Source: WHSW01 sp963842795 (GTDB lineage Bacteria; Actinomycetota; Thermoleophilia; Solirubrobacterales; 70-9). Taken from it: 64,000 bases of DNA. How positions within the stretch are numbered: the first letter of the stretch is position 1; every line of letters starts with the position of its first letter. Made by a program: the position numbers and the translations under genes. Below, in pieces: positions 22,251 through 30,851 of this stretch. The stretch covers positions 1 through 64,000 of the forward strand of contig CAWJHV010000040.1 in NCBI GenBank assembly GCA_963842795.1. The letters are read 5' to 3'. The notes below the pieces were generated by a model. That model saw only the letters and a program-made list of their open reading frames with translations. It did no database searches and was not told the DNA's origin.

Positions 22251-23890
22251 GCTCGGCCCGTGCCGGGCCCCCGCACCCCCGCAGCCGAAGGCGAGGAGGT
22301 GGCGGGCAGTTGTTCGATGGCGGGAGTGGTTCTTCGGGGCTGGAAGGCGTACTCGAGCGAGTCGACCAGGGCCTCCCAGGAGGCCTCGATGATGTTCTCC
22401 GAGACGCCGATCGAGCCCCACTCGCGCTCGTGGTCGGTGGAGTCGAGCAGCACGCGGGTCACCGCGTCGGTCCCGTGGGCGCCCTCGATCAGGCGGACCT
22501 TGAAGTTGGTGAGCTCGATCTGGGGCAGCTCCGGGTGATGCTCGGCGAGGGCGAGCCTGAGGGCCCTGTCGAGGGCGTTCACGGGCCCGTCGCCCTCGGC
22601 CGTATGCAGGTGCCTGTGGCCGTCGACCCAGATCTTGATCGTCGCCTGTGTGTCGACGAACCCCTGCTCGTTCTTCTCGACGATCACCCGGTAGCCCTCG
22701 AGGCGGAACAGCGGCCGGTAGGTGCCCGCCTCGCGGCGCAGGAGGAGCTCGAACGAGGCGTTCGCGGTCTCGTAGTGGTATCCGCGGTGCTCGCGGTCCT
22801 TGACCCGCTCGAGCACCCGGCCGACGGCGCCGGCGTCGAGCTCGATGCCCGCGCCCTCGGCGAGCTCCAGCACCGAGCCCTTGCCGGAGAGCTCGGAGAT
22901 CAGCACGTCGCGGCTGTTGCCGACCAGCTGGGGGTCCATGTGCTCGAAGGTGCGCGCGTCAGCCTGGACGCCGGCGACGTGCATGCCGCCCTTGTGGGCG
23001 AAGGCGTTTCGCCCGACGTAGGCCTGGTCGGCGTCGGGCGTCGTGTTGGTGAGCTCGTCGACGAAATGCGACGTCTCGGCGAGCAGTCGCAGGCGGTCTT
23101 CGGGCACGCACGAGTGGCCGAGCTTGAGCTGCAGCGCCGGCAGGATCGAGACCAGGTTCGCGTTGCCGCAGCGCTCCCCGTAGCCGTTGATCGTCCCCTG
23201 GACCAACCGCGCTCCCGCCTCGACGGCGGCGAGCGAGTTCGCGACGCCGCACTCCAGATCGTTGTGGGCGTGGATGCCGATCTGGGCTCGCTCGCCGAGC
23301 TCGGCGACCACCGCGGCTGTCGCCTCGGCGATCTGACCCGGCAGGCTGGAGCCGTTGGTGTCGCAGATCGTCACGTTCTCGGCTCCGGCCGCGACCGCGA
23401 CCCGAAGGCATTCGAGCGCGTATCCGGGGTCGTCGCGCCAGGCATCGAAGAAGTGCTCGGCGTCGTAGATCACCCGCTTGCCCGCGGCGCGGGCGTAGTT
23501 GACCGAGTCGACGATCATCGACAGGTTCTCCTCCGGCGAGACCCGGGTCACCTTCTCGAGATGAAGGCCCCAGGTCTTGCCGACGAAGGTGACGACGGGC
23601 GCGTCGCAGCCGACCAGGGCACGCAGCGCCGGGTCGTCCTCCGCCGCCATTCCGCGACGCCGGGTCATGCCGAAGGCGCAGACCTGCGCCCGCTCGAGCT
23701 CGACGTCGGCGAGCAGGCGGAACAGCTCCGCCTCCTTCGGGTTGGCGCTGGGGAAGCCGGCCTCGACGAAGCCGACTCCGAGCCGGTCGAGCGCCTGGAC
23801 GACGCGCACCTTCTCGGGGGCTGACAGCGACATTCCCTGGCCCTGCATGCCGTCGCGGAGGGTCGTGTCGTATAGCTGTACCTGGGTCAC
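22247..23890 (-). CDS. cimA: (R)-citramalate synthase
   Basis: CimA condenses pyruvate with acetyl-CoA to citramalate, giving a threonine-independent route to 2-ketobutyrate and isoleucine. The 547-residue protein begins VQLYDTTLRDGMQGQGMSLS, has IGIHAHNDLECGVANSLAAV and GNANLVSILPALQLKLG, and ends with the LeuA-type allosteric domain (FRLEGYRVIVEKNEQGFVD and later). It differs from the LeuA in this window (DGEQSPGISL; IHQDGVLKE) and carries NAFAHKGGMHVAGVQ, typical of the citramalate branch. The start is GTG at 23890 after GAAAGG. The products of leuB and leuCD in the same operon can process citramalate onward, which fits the grouping. Confidence 0.9.
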   Translation of the reverse strand: MTQVQLYDTTLRDGMQGQGMSLSAPEKVRVVQALDRLGVGFVEAGFPSANPKEAELFRLLADVELERAQVCAFGMTRRRGMAAEDDPALRALVGCDAPVVTFVGKTWGLHLEKVTRVSPEENLSMIVDSVNYARAAGKRVIYDAEHFFDAWRDDPGYALECLRVAVAAGAENVTICDTNGSSLPGQIAEATAAVVAELGERAQIGIHAHNDLECGVANSLAAVEAGARLVQGTINGYGERCGNANLVSILPALQLKLGHSCVPEDRLRLLAETSHFVDELTNTTPDADQAYVGRNAFAHKGGMHVAGVQADARTFEHMDPQLVGNSRDVLISELSGKGSVLELAEGAGIELDAGAVGRVLERVKDREHRGYHYETANASFELLLRREAGTYRPLFRLEGYRVIVEKNEQGFVDTQATIKIWVDGHRHLHTAEGDGPVNALDRALRLALAEHHPELPQIELTNFKVRLIEGAHGTDAVTRVLLDSTDHEREWGSIGVSENIIEASWEALVDSLEYAFQPRRTTPAIEQLPATSSPSAAGVRGPGTGRA

Positions 23891-23956
23891 GGATGCCTTT
23901 CGATCGGGGAGGCGAGCGAGGGGATCGCGGGCGTTTTGCGCGCGGGCCGCGGGCCG

Positions 23957-24007
23957 CTAGGCGGTCGCGGCGGTGCTAATTCGCTCGATGGCCCCGAGAT
24001 CCGGCAT
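23957..24007 (-). CDS. Possible 16-residue leader peptide ahead of cimA
   Basis: ATG directly abuts the ilvE stop (TAGATG) and opens a 17-codon frame reading MPDLGAIERISTAATA. It contains two Ile codons and is followed by a GC-rich potential stem before cimA. Ile-responsive control of an isoleucine gene would make sense, but two Ile codons are few and the position inside an operon is unusual. It may be chance. Confidence 0.2.
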   Translation of the reverse strand: MPDLGAIERISTAATA

Positions 24008-24997
24008 CTAGCTCGTGACCTTACCGCCAATAGGCGCCTCAGCGGCGGCGCGGCTCGGCTTCGTTCCTTCGGAACTCCGCCTCGCAGGCTCCACCAGGTC
24101 CAGCCACTCGGAGTACTCGGGGGCACGCCCGTGCAGGGCGTCCTCGAACTTCGCCTGGATCAGTCGCGTCGCCTCGCCCGGATCGCCGATCTCGTGTCCG
24201 TCGACCTCGCGCACCGGCACCAGCTCGGCCGCCGTGCCGCAGAGGAAGACCTCCTCGGCGAGGTAGAGCTCCGACCGGGCGAGGTCGCGCTCGACGACCT
24301 CGTAGCCGAGATCGCCCGCGATCTGGATCACCGACTTGCGGCTGATCCCGTCGAGGATCGAGGAGGTGTGCCCGGGCGTGACCACCTGGCCCTCGCGGAC
24401 GACGAACACGTTCTCCCCCGAGCCCTCGCAGACGAGCCCGCTCTCGTCGAGCAGGATCGCCTCGTCGAAGCCCGACTGGGCGGCCTCGGTCTTCGCCAGG
24501 ATCGAGTTCAGGTACTGGCCCGAGGCCTTGGCGTGCGGGATCAGGCCCGCGGGCGAGATCCGCCGCCAGGAGGAGACCTTGGCCCGGACGCCGCGGCGCT
24601 TGCCCTCCTCCCCCAGGTACGCGCCCCAGGGCCAGACGGCGATCATCACGTCGACGGGGGCTGTCGGCGCGTAGAGGCCCATCTCGCCGTAGCCACGGAA
24701 GGCCAGCGGCCGGATGTAGCAGCTCTCGAGCCGGTTGCGCCGGATCAGCTCGTGGGTCGCTTGGCGCAGCTCCTCGCGCTCGTAGGCGAGCGGCAGGTAG
24801 TAGAGCTCGGCCGAGGCCGCGAGGCGGTCGAGGTGCTCGCGGTGGCGGAAGACGGCCGGCCCGCGCTCGGTCTCATAGCAGCGGATGCCCTCGAAGACGC
24901 CGGAGCCGTAATGGAGGCCGTGGCTGAGAACGTGGACGTTCGCGTCTTCCCAGGCGACGAACTCCCCGTTCATCCAGATCCACTCGCTCTTCTCCAC
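24008..24997 (-). CDS. ilvE: Branched-chain amino-acid aminotransferase
   Basis: IlvE transfers an amino group between glutamate and the keto acids of Leu, Ile and Val. The fold-type IV signatures are WIWMNGEFVAWEDANVHVLSH, GSGVFEGIRCYET, the PLP-lysine context HAKASGQYLNSILAKTEA, and DEAILLDESGLVCEGSGENVF. The start is taken as GTG at 24997, six bases after GGAGG. The frame is open upstream into leuB with no stop between. The last ~25 residues (ARRSSEGTKPSRAAAEAPIG and after) lie beyond the normal C-terminus and are encoded by a copy of the dispersed repeat, so the family-like protein ends at about residue 303. Confidence 0.93.
   Translation of the reverse strand: MEKSEWIWMNGEFVAWEDANVHVLSHGLHYGSGVFEGIRCYETERGPAVFRHREHLDRLAASAELYYLPLAYEREELRQATHELIRRNRLESCYIRPLAFRGYGEMGLYAPTAPVDVMIAVWPWGAYLGEEGKRRGVRAKVSSWRRISPAGLIPHAKASGQYLNSILAKTEAAQSGFDEAILLDESGLVCEGSGENVFVVREGQVVTPGHTSSILDGISRKSVIQIAGDLGYEVVERDLARSELYLAEEVFLCGTAAELVPVREVDGHEIGDPGEATRLIQAKFEDALHGRAPEYSEWLDLVEPARRSSEGTKPSRAAAEAPIGGKVTS
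24031..24083 (-). repeat. Dispersed repeat copy inside the 3' end of ilvE
   Basis: On the minus strand it runs from GAGGCGGAGTTCCGAAGG to CGCCGCCGCTGAGGCG. It aligns end to end with the element at 49425-49478, with two one-base gaps and a few substitutions. It is read in frame and adds about 18 residues to IlvE. Confidence 0.75.
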
Positions 24998-26111
24998 GTC
25001 TCGCCTCCGCGTCGGTATCGGGTCGGGAGAAGTATGCCTCAGAGGGCTGGCTCGATCCAGCCGCCGATCAACGAGCGCGGCGAGCACCTCCGCCGTCATC
25101 TCCTCCGTGCCGACGGCCCGGTCGCCGCCGCCGAGGTCCGCCGTCCGGAGGCCCGAGCCGAGCGCCGACTCGACCGCCGCTTCGACCGCGGCCGCCTCGG
25201 CCTCCATCTCGAGCCCGTGGCGCAGCAGCATCGCCGCCGAGAGGAAGGTGGCGAGCGGGTTGGCCGCACCCGAGCCGGCGATGTCGGGGGCCGAGCCGTG
25301 CACCGGCTCGAACAGGCCCGGGCCGTCGCCGCCGAGGCTCGCCGAGGGCAGCATCCCGAGCGAGCCGGTGAGCATCGCGGCCTCGTCGGAGAGGATGTCG
25401 CCGAACATGTTCTCGGTGACGATCACGTCGAAGCGGGTCGGGTCGGAGACCAGCTGCATCGCGGCGTTGTCGACCAGCATGTGGTCGAGCTCGACGGCGG
25501 GATAGTCGCCGGCGAGCCGCCCGACCGTCTCGCGCCAGAGGCGCGAGGTCTCGAGCACGTTCGCCTTGTCGACCGAGGTCACCCGTCCGCGGCGCCCCTG
25601 CGCCGCCTCGAACGCGACCCGGGCGATGCGCTCGATCTCCGCGGCCTCGTAGACGCAGGCGTCGCTGGCGCTGGTCTCGGTGCGGGTCTTCTCGCCGAAG
25701 TAGATCCCGCCGGTGAGCTCGCGGACGACCAGCAGGTCGGTTCCCTCGATCCGCTCGCGCCGCAGCGGGCTCGCGTCGAGCAGCGCCTCGACCGGCCGCA
25801 CCGGGCGCAGGTTCGCGTACAGGCCGAGCCCCTTGCGCAGGCCGAGCAGCCCCTGCTCGGGGCGCGGCCGATCGGGGTCGGTGGTGTCCCAGCGCGGCCC
25901 GCCGACTGCGCCGAGCAGCACCGCGTCGGCGGCACGGCAGGCCTCGAGGACCTCGTCGGTCAGCGCGACGCCGTCGGCGTCGATCGACGCCCCGCCGACC
26001 AGCCGCTCGTCGTAGTCGAACTCGCCGACCGCATCGAGCACCCGGCGCGCGGCGCCGACGATCTCCGGGCCGATCCCGTCGCCCGGGCAGGAGGACGATC
26101 CGCGCCGTCAT
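24998..26111 (-). CDS. leuB: 3-isopropylmalate dehydrogenase (one frameshift; no own stop)
   Basis: LeuB oxidises and decarboxylates 3-isopropylmalate in leucine synthesis. It starts at ATG 26111, overlapping the methyltransferase stop by one base. MTARIVLLPG and DGIGPEIVGAARRVLDAVG are separated by one extra G in 26082-26084 (CCCGGGCGAC for CCCGGCGAC). Family motifs: GAVGGPRWD, LRKGLGLYANLRPV, VDKANVLETSRLWRE, ENMFGDILSDEAAML and HGSAPDIAGSGAANPLA. The end is unusual: after VLAAL no stop occurs and the frame continues through about 25 residues into ilvE. A TGA at 25041-25039 lies in another frame, so a second indel is possible. Otherwise this is a LeuB-IlvE fusion. Confidence 0.88.
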
Positions 26112-26884
26112 CAGCCGGGCCTACGCGCCGAGATGTTGAGGCGCACGTACTCGAGCACGAGCGGGCGCGACATCGATCCCAGGACCGCGTCGATGAACTC
26201 CTCGTGCATGTTCTCGGGCAGCCGGGCGAGGTGCTTGGAGAGCCCGACCGAGCGGGCGAAGGCGCGGGCGTCGGGCGGCTCGACCGTGCGCCGCTCGAGC
26301 CAGACGCCGCTGGGCTCGACGGCAAACCCGGCGCGCGCGAGGCGGTCCTGGGTGTCGCCCACCGAAGCGTAGTTCCAGGCCGAGGGCATGCCGCTGAGGT
26401 AGGCGGCGAAGCGCTCGTCGCCCTGGAGTGACTCGAGCGCGCGCTGCCACTCGGCGATGTTGTCCTTGCCGCCGCACTGCGCCTCGATCACGCCTCCCGG
26501 TCGCAGGACCTCGAACAGGCGGCGGAAGAGCAGCTCGTGGTCGAGGATCCAGTGGAAGGTCGCGTTGGAGAAGATCGCGTCGACCGGCTCGTCGAGCTCG
26601 AGCGCCAGCAGGTCGGAGACGATCAGCTCGACCCGGTCGTCGAACTCGGCGAGGTTCTCGCCCGCGTGCTCGATCATCGAGCGCGACCCGTCGACGCCGA
26701 TCACCCGGCCCTCGGGCAGTCGCTCGCAGATCAGGCGCGTGACGCGGCCGCTGCCGCAGCCGGCGTCGAGCACCGTCTCGTCGCCCGCGAGGTCGAGGCG
26801 CGCGAGCACCTCCCTCCCCCACTCCTCCTGCGGCGCGGCCACCTGGTGGTAGGTGCGCGCGTCCCACTCGACGGGCTCGCTCAT
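26111..26884 (-). CDS. Class I SAM-dependent methyltransferase (Tam-like)
   Basis: A 257-residue methyltransferase. VLDAGCGSGRVTRLI is motif I for AdoMet binding, VIGVDGSRSMIEHA holds the acidic ribose contact, and DAIFSNATFHWILDH plus LRPGGVIEAQCGG complete the fold. The opening WDARTYHQVAAPQEEWGREVL resembles trans-aconitate 2-methyltransferase. In an operon with leuC (an aconitase relative) and leuB, a role on a trans-aconitate- or isopropylmalate-like acid is an attractive guess only. It starts ten bases after the dehydrogenase gene and its stop overlaps the leuB start. Confidence 0.82.
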   Translation of the reverse strand: MSEPVEWDARTYHQVAAPQEEWGREVLARLDLAGDETVLDAGCGSGRVTRLICERLPEGRVIGVDGSRSMIEHAGENLAEFDDRVELIVSDLLALELDEPVDAIFSNATFHWILDHELLFRRLFEVLRPGGVIEAQCGGKDNIAEWQRALESLQGDERFAAYLSGMPSAWNYASVGDTQDRLARAGFAVEPSGVWLERRTVEPPDARAFARSVGLSKHLARLPENMHEEFIDAVLGSMSRPLVLEYVRLNISARRPG

Positions 26885-26894
26885 CGTCTCGTCC

Positions 26895-28250
26895 TCACGG
26901 ATACACGGCCCGCAGCTCGGACGCCTGGGCCACCGGCTCGATCCCGACCGCCTGCGCCGCCGTGCGCCAGTCGACGCTCCACGCGTCGGCCGCCTTCAAC
27001 ACCTTCGCCACGCCATCCTCCATCTGCCTCCGAAGCCGCTCGACCACCTCTTCGTCCGACCACGCCTCGCGCTGGATGTCGGTGGCCCACTCGTAGTAGC
27101 TGACCGCCACGCCACCGGCGTTCGCGAGCAGGTCGGGCACGACAGGGATCCTACGCTCGGCGAGGATCCGGTCGGCCTCGGGGGTGGTCGGCCCGTTGGC
27201 AGCCTCGACGATGAGGCCGCAATCGATCTCGCCGGCATTCTCGGCGGTGATCTGGCACTCCAGCGCCGCCGGGACCAGGATGTCGCAGGGGACGGTCAGC
27301 ACCTCGTCCCGGGCGATCTGCTCGCCGCCCGGGAAGCCCCGGATGAAGCGCCGGTCGTGCACCCAATCGGCGAGGGCCTCGAGGTCGAGTCCCGACTCGT
27401 TCGCCGTCCCGCCGGCGACGTCGGTGACCGCGACCACGCGCGCGCCGCGCCTGTCGAGCTCATGCGCGACCACGGACCCGACCTTGCCGAAGCCCTGGAC
27501 CGCGACCCGCCGCCCGTCCAGTTCCCAGCCGAGGTGGGCGAGGATCGCGTCGAGGCAGAAGACGACGCCGAGCCCGGTGGCGTCGCGGCGCACGGCGATC
27601 CCGCCGAGCACCTCGGGCTTGCCGGTGACGATCGCGGGCACGGGCTGGCCGTGGCCCTGAGAGTACGTGTCCATGATCCACGCCATGTCGCGCTCGCTGG
27701 TCGCCATGTCGGGGGCGCCGATGTCGCGATCGGGCCCGATGATCGGCTCGAGCTCCGCGGTGTACCGGCGGACGACGCGCTCGGTCTCGCCCGGCGAGAG
27801 CCGGTTCGGATCGCAGCGCACGCCCCCCTTGGCGCCCCCGAACGGGAGCCCGAGCAGCGCGCACTTGTAGGTCATCCACATCGCCAGGGCGGCGCATTCG
27901 CCGAGCGAGACCGCCGGGGCGAAGCGGATGCCGCCCTTCGTGGGGCCCATGACCAGCGTGTGCTGGACGCGATAACCGGTCATCTCCTCGATCTCGCCAG
28001 AGTCGCGCCGGACGGGGAAGTTGACGATCAGCGCCCGCCGGGGCTCGAGCAACCGCGCCCGGACGTCCTCCGAGAGCCCGAGGAGCGTGGCCGCGCGCTC
28101 GAACTGCTCGACCGCGACCCGGTAGAGCTCCGAGCGCCACTCGGCCCCCGGCGAGACGAGGTGGTGCTCGCTCTCGAGCACGCTCTCCCAGCCGCCCGAT
28201 CCGCGGCGCTCCGCGCCCGCGTGCGAGGGGGCGCCGGCGTCCGCGCTCAC
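26895..28250 (-). CDS. Glu/Leu/Phe/Val-type dehydrogenase, probably glutamate dehydrogenase
   Basis: This would interconvert glutamate and 2-oxoglutarate with NAD(P)H, supplying the amino donor for IlvE. The 451-residue protein has FPVRRDSGEIEEMTGYRVQH, the catalytic-lysine segment KCALLGLPFGGAKGGV, GPDRDIGAPDMAT, and the nucleotide-binding motif GFGKVGSVVAHEL. Length and the FGGAKGG segment favour the hexameric GDH class over the shorter leucine dehydrogenases, but substrate preference is not proven. GTG at 28250 overlaps the leuD stop (GTGA), so it is translated with leuD. Its place inside a leucine operon is uncommon. Confidence 0.86.
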   Translation of the reverse strand: MSADAGAPSHAGAERRGSGGWESVLESEHHLVSPGAEWRSELYRVAVEQFERAATLLGLSEDVRARLLEPRRALIVNFPVRRDSGEIEEMTGYRVQHTLVMGPTKGGIRFAPAVSLGECAALAMWMTYKCALLGLPFGGAKGGVRCDPNRLSPGETERVVRRYTAELEPIIGPDRDIGAPDMATSERDMAWIMDTYSQGHGQPVPAIVTGKPEVLGGIAVRRDATGLGVVFCLDAILAHLGWELDGRRVAVQGFGKVGSVVAHELDRRGARVVAVTDVAGGTANESGLDLEALADWVHDRRFIRGFPGGEQIARDEVLTVPCDILVPAALECQITAENAGEIDCGLIVEAANGPTTPEADRILAERRIPVVPDLLANAGGVAVSYYEWATDIQREAWSDEEVVERLRRQMEDGVAKVLKAADAWSVDWRTAAQAVGIEPVAQASELRAVYP

Positions 28251-28810
28251 AGCTCGGTGGTGCTCGGCGCGCGGTCGGCGCGGCCCGCGGCCTCGAAGGC
28301 GTCGATCGCGCCGGCGCTCTGCAGCGTGGCGCCGATGTCGTCGAGGCCGTGGAAGAGCCGGTGCTTGACCTGCTCGTCGACCTCGAACCGGACCACGCCC
28401 GCCGCTGAGTCGACCGTCTGGTCGTCGAGGTCGATCCGGGCGGCTCCGGCCTCGGCGACCCCCCGGCACTGCTCGGGCTCGAGGATCACGGGCAGGAGCC
28501 CGATCTTGGTGCAGTTGGCGTAGAAGATGTCGCCGAAGGACGGCGCGATGATCGCCTTGAAGCCGAAGTCCTGCAGCGCCCAGGGCGCGTGCTCGCGCGA
28601 CGAGCCGCAGCCGAAGTTCGGGCCGGCGACCAGGATCGGGTTCGGCTCGAGCTCGATCTCGCCGTCGCGGATCCAGTCGTAGAAGAGGAACTCGCCGAAC
28701 CCGGTGCGCTCGACCCTCTTCAGGAACTGCTTCGGGATGATCTGGTCGGTGTCGACGTCGGCGCGGTCGAGGAAGCTGACCGGGCCTTCGACGATCTCGA
28801 CCGGCTCCAT
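28247..28810 (-). CDS. leuD: 3-isopropylmalate dehydratase, small subunit
   Basis: LeuD pairs with LeuC to isomerise 2- to 3-isopropylmalate (and citramalate to methylmalate in the CimA route). The 187-residue protein has RADVDTDQIIPKQFLKRVER, AGPNFGCGSSREHAPWALQD and FGDIFYANCTKIGLLPV, all diagnostic. It begins one base after the leuC stop and overlaps the dehydrogenase start. Confidence 0.96.
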   Translation of the reverse strand: MEPVEIVEGPVSFLDRADVDTDQIIPKQFLKRVERTGFGEFLFYDWIRDGEIELEPNPILVAGPNFGCGSSREHAPWALQDFGFKAIIAPSFGDIFYANCTKIGLLPVILEPEQCRGVAEAGAARIDLDDQTVDSAAGVVRFEVDEQVKHRLFHGLDDIGATLQSAGAIDAFEAAGRADRAPSTTEL

Positions 28811-28811
28811 C

Positions 28812-30173
28812 TCAGGACCAATCCCTGATGTCGACGAAGCGGCCCTCGATCGCCGCCGCGGCGGCCATCTTCGGCGAGACCAGATGCGTGCGGCCGCCCT
28901 TGCCCTGGCGGCCCTCGAAATTGCGGTTCGAGGTCGAGGCGCAGCGCTCGCCGGGGCTGAGGACGTCCGGGTTCATCCCCAGGCACATCGAGCAGCCGGC
29001 GCTGCGCCAGTCGAAGCCCGCAGCGCGAAAGACCTCGTCGAGCCCCTCGGCCTCGGCCTCGGCCTTGACCTGGGCCGAGCCGGGGACGACCATCGCGCTT
29101 AGGCTGCTCGCCACGGTGCGGCCCTCGACCATCGCCGCCGCCTCGCGCAGGTCGCCGATGCGCGAGTTCGTGCACGAGCCGATGAAGACGCGGTCGAGCT
29201 CGATCTCGCGGATCGGGCGCCCGGGAGCGAGGTCCATGTAGCGCAGCGCCCGCTCCTCGGGCTCGGAGCCCGGTGCGGGCACCTCGCCGGTGACCTCGAC
29301 CACCTGGCCGGGGTTCGTGCCCCAGGTGACCATCGGCGCGATCGAGCTGGAATCGACCTCGATCTCGGTGTCGAACGAGGCGCCGTCCTCGGTCGGCAGG
29401 CCGCGCCATTGCTCGACCGCCGCCTCGAAGTCCTCGGGCGCCCCGCGCCGGCCCTCGACCCACTCGAAGGTGGTCTCGTCGGGGGCGACCATCCCGGCGC
29501 GCCCGCCCCCCTCGATCGTCATGTTGCAGATCGTCATCCGGTTCTCCATCGAGAGGCCCTTGATCGTCGGGCCGGCGTACTCGACCGCGTGCCCGACCAT
29601 CCCCCCGGTGCCGAGACGGCCGATCGTCGCCAGGATCAGATCCTTGGCGCCGACCCCGTTGCCGAGCTCGCCGGAGTAGGAGATCCGCATCGTGCGCGGC
29701 CGCCTCTGGACCAGGCACTGGGTCGCGAGCACGTGCTCGACCTCCGAGGTGCCGATTCCGAAGGCGAGCGCCCCGAAGGCCCCGTGGGTGGAGGTGTGGC
29801 TGTCGCCGCAGACGATCGTCAGCCCCGGCTGGGTCAACCCGAGCTCGGGCCCGATCACGTGCACGATCCCCTGGCGGTCGGAGCCGATCGAGTAGATCGG
29901 GATCCCGAACTCCTCGCAGTTGCGCTCCAGCGTCTCGACCTGCACCCGCGAGAGCTCGTCGGCGATCAGCTTCGCCGTCGGCGTCCCGTCGGTGGGCACG
30001 TTGTGGTCGGCCGTGGCGATCGTGCGGTCCGGCCGGCGGACCCGGCGCCCCTCGATCCGCAGCCCGTCGAACGCCTGCGGCGAGGTGACCTCGTGGACGA
30101 GGTGGAGGTCGATGTAGATCAGCCCCTCGGCGACCTCGTGGGCCTCCCAGATCTTGTCGAACATGGTGCGCAT
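28812..30173 (-). CDS. leuC: 3-isopropylmalate dehydratase, large subunit
   Basis: LeuC is an aconitase-family enzyme binding a [4Fe-4S] cluster. The 453-residue protein has MFDKIWEAHEV, TVCGDSHTSTHGAFGALAFG-type sequence (IVCGDSHTSTHGAFGALAFG), FIGSCTNSRIGDLREAA and AGCSMCLGMN; the cluster cysteines are those of SCTN and CSMC. It starts four bases after the XRE-cupin stop, so the regulator and leuCD form one transcription unit. Confidence 0.96.
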   Translation of the reverse strand: MRTMFDKIWEAHEVAEGLIYIDLHLVHEVTSPQAFDGLRIEGRRVRRPDRTIATADHNVPTDGTPTAKLIADELSRVQVETLERNCEEFGIPIYSIGSDRQGIVHVIGPELGLTQPGLTIVCGDSHTSTHGAFGALAFGIGTSEVEHVLATQCLVQRRPRTMRISYSGELGNGVGAKDLILATIGRLGTGGMVGHAVEYAGPTIKGLSMENRMTICNMTIEGGGRAGMVAPDETTFEWVEGRRGAPEDFEAAVEQWRGLPTEDGASFDTEIEVDSSSIAPMVTWGTNPGQVVEVTGEVPAPGSEPEERALRYMDLAPGRPIREIELDRVFIGSCTNSRIGDLREAAAMVEGRTVASSLSAMVVPGSAQVKAEAEAEGLDEVFRAAGFDWRSAGCSMCLGMNPDVLSPGERCASTSNRNFEGRQGKGGRTHLVSPKMAAAAAIEGRFVDIRDWS

Positions 30174-30177
30174 CGGG

Positions 30178-30759
30178 CTAGCTGCGCCGCAGCCCGGCGG
30201 CGACCACGGCGAGGAACTGGGCTGGCACGGCGCCGTCGTTGATGAAGTGGTGGGGCAGGTCGGCGTCGAAGGTGACGCTGTCGCCGGCCTCGAGGTCGTG
30301 GCGCTCGTCGTCGATCATCAGCGCCGGCCCGCCGGCGAGCACAACGGCGGTCTCGCGGGCGCCGGGCTCGTGCAGCGGTGGGTCGCCGGGCCGTCCGGTC
30401 GAGGCGCCCGGATCGAGCCTGTGCAGCGAGACGTCGGCCCGCTGGCCGGGAAACGGCGGCGTCAGCTCCTCGGTGCGGTGCCCGGCGCGGCTGCGGACGC
30501 GGCGCTCGGCCTCGCGGGTGACGACCACGTGGCCACGCTCGTCCAAGCGCAGGAGCTGGGACAGGGTGAGATCGAGGCCCGACGCGATCCGCTCGGCAAT
30601 CGCCAGCGTCGGGCTGGTCTCGCCGCGCTCGACCTGGGAGAGCATCGGCGCCGAGACCCCGCTGCGCTCCGCCAGGTCGCGCAGGGAGAGGTCCATCGCC
30701 TCTCGCAGCGCCCGCACCCGGGCGCCGACGGGGCCGGTGTGCGAGGCGACCGCGGGCAC
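30178..30759 (-). CDS. XRE-family regulator with C-terminal cupin domain
   Basis: A 193-residue protein: helix-turn-helix at residues ~12-65 (VRALREAMDLSLRDLAERSG, SAPMLSQVERGETSPTLAIA) and a cupin at ~105-190 (AGDSVTFDADLPHHFINDGA), the usual ligand-sensing barrel of this regulator class. The start GTG at 30759 lies seven bases after the -10 of a good promoter. It is the first gene of the leuCD-gdh-methyltransferase-leuB-ilvE-cimA unit, with only four bases before leuC. It is probably autoregulated and controls this operon; the ligand could be an amino or keto acid. Both points are inference from position. Confidence 0.87.
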   Translation of the reverse strand: MPAVASHTGPVGARVRALREAMDLSLRDLAERSGVSAPMLSQVERGETSPTLAIAERIASGLDLTLSQLLRLDERGHVVVTREAERRVRSRAGHRTEELTPPFPGQRADVSLHRLDPGASTGRPGDPPLHEPGARETAVVLAGGPALMIDDERHDLEAGDSVTFDADLPHHFINDGAVPAQFLAVVAAGLRRS

Positions 30760-30766
30760 GGTGCGT

Positions 30767-30795
30767 ACGTTATCACGGACGATCGTATGCTCCAA
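30767..30795 (-). promoter_or_regulatory. Promoter of the XRE-leuCD operon
   Basis: TTGGAG (30795-30790) and TAACGT (30772-30767) are 17 bases apart, and the GTG start follows seven bases later. The spacer contains the 8-bp palindrome ACGATCGT, a possible half of a regulator site. Confidence 0.6.
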
Positions 30796-30851
30796 GGGCC
30801 GCGACGGGTCGAAAACGTCCTCCCTGAGGACGGTAGGCGCCCGTCGTGCGG

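Noticed and set aside
23936..26431. 831-codon plus-strand frame opposite ilvE/leuB
   Set aside because: Antisense shadow of ilvE-leuB, which show full motif sets on the minus strand.
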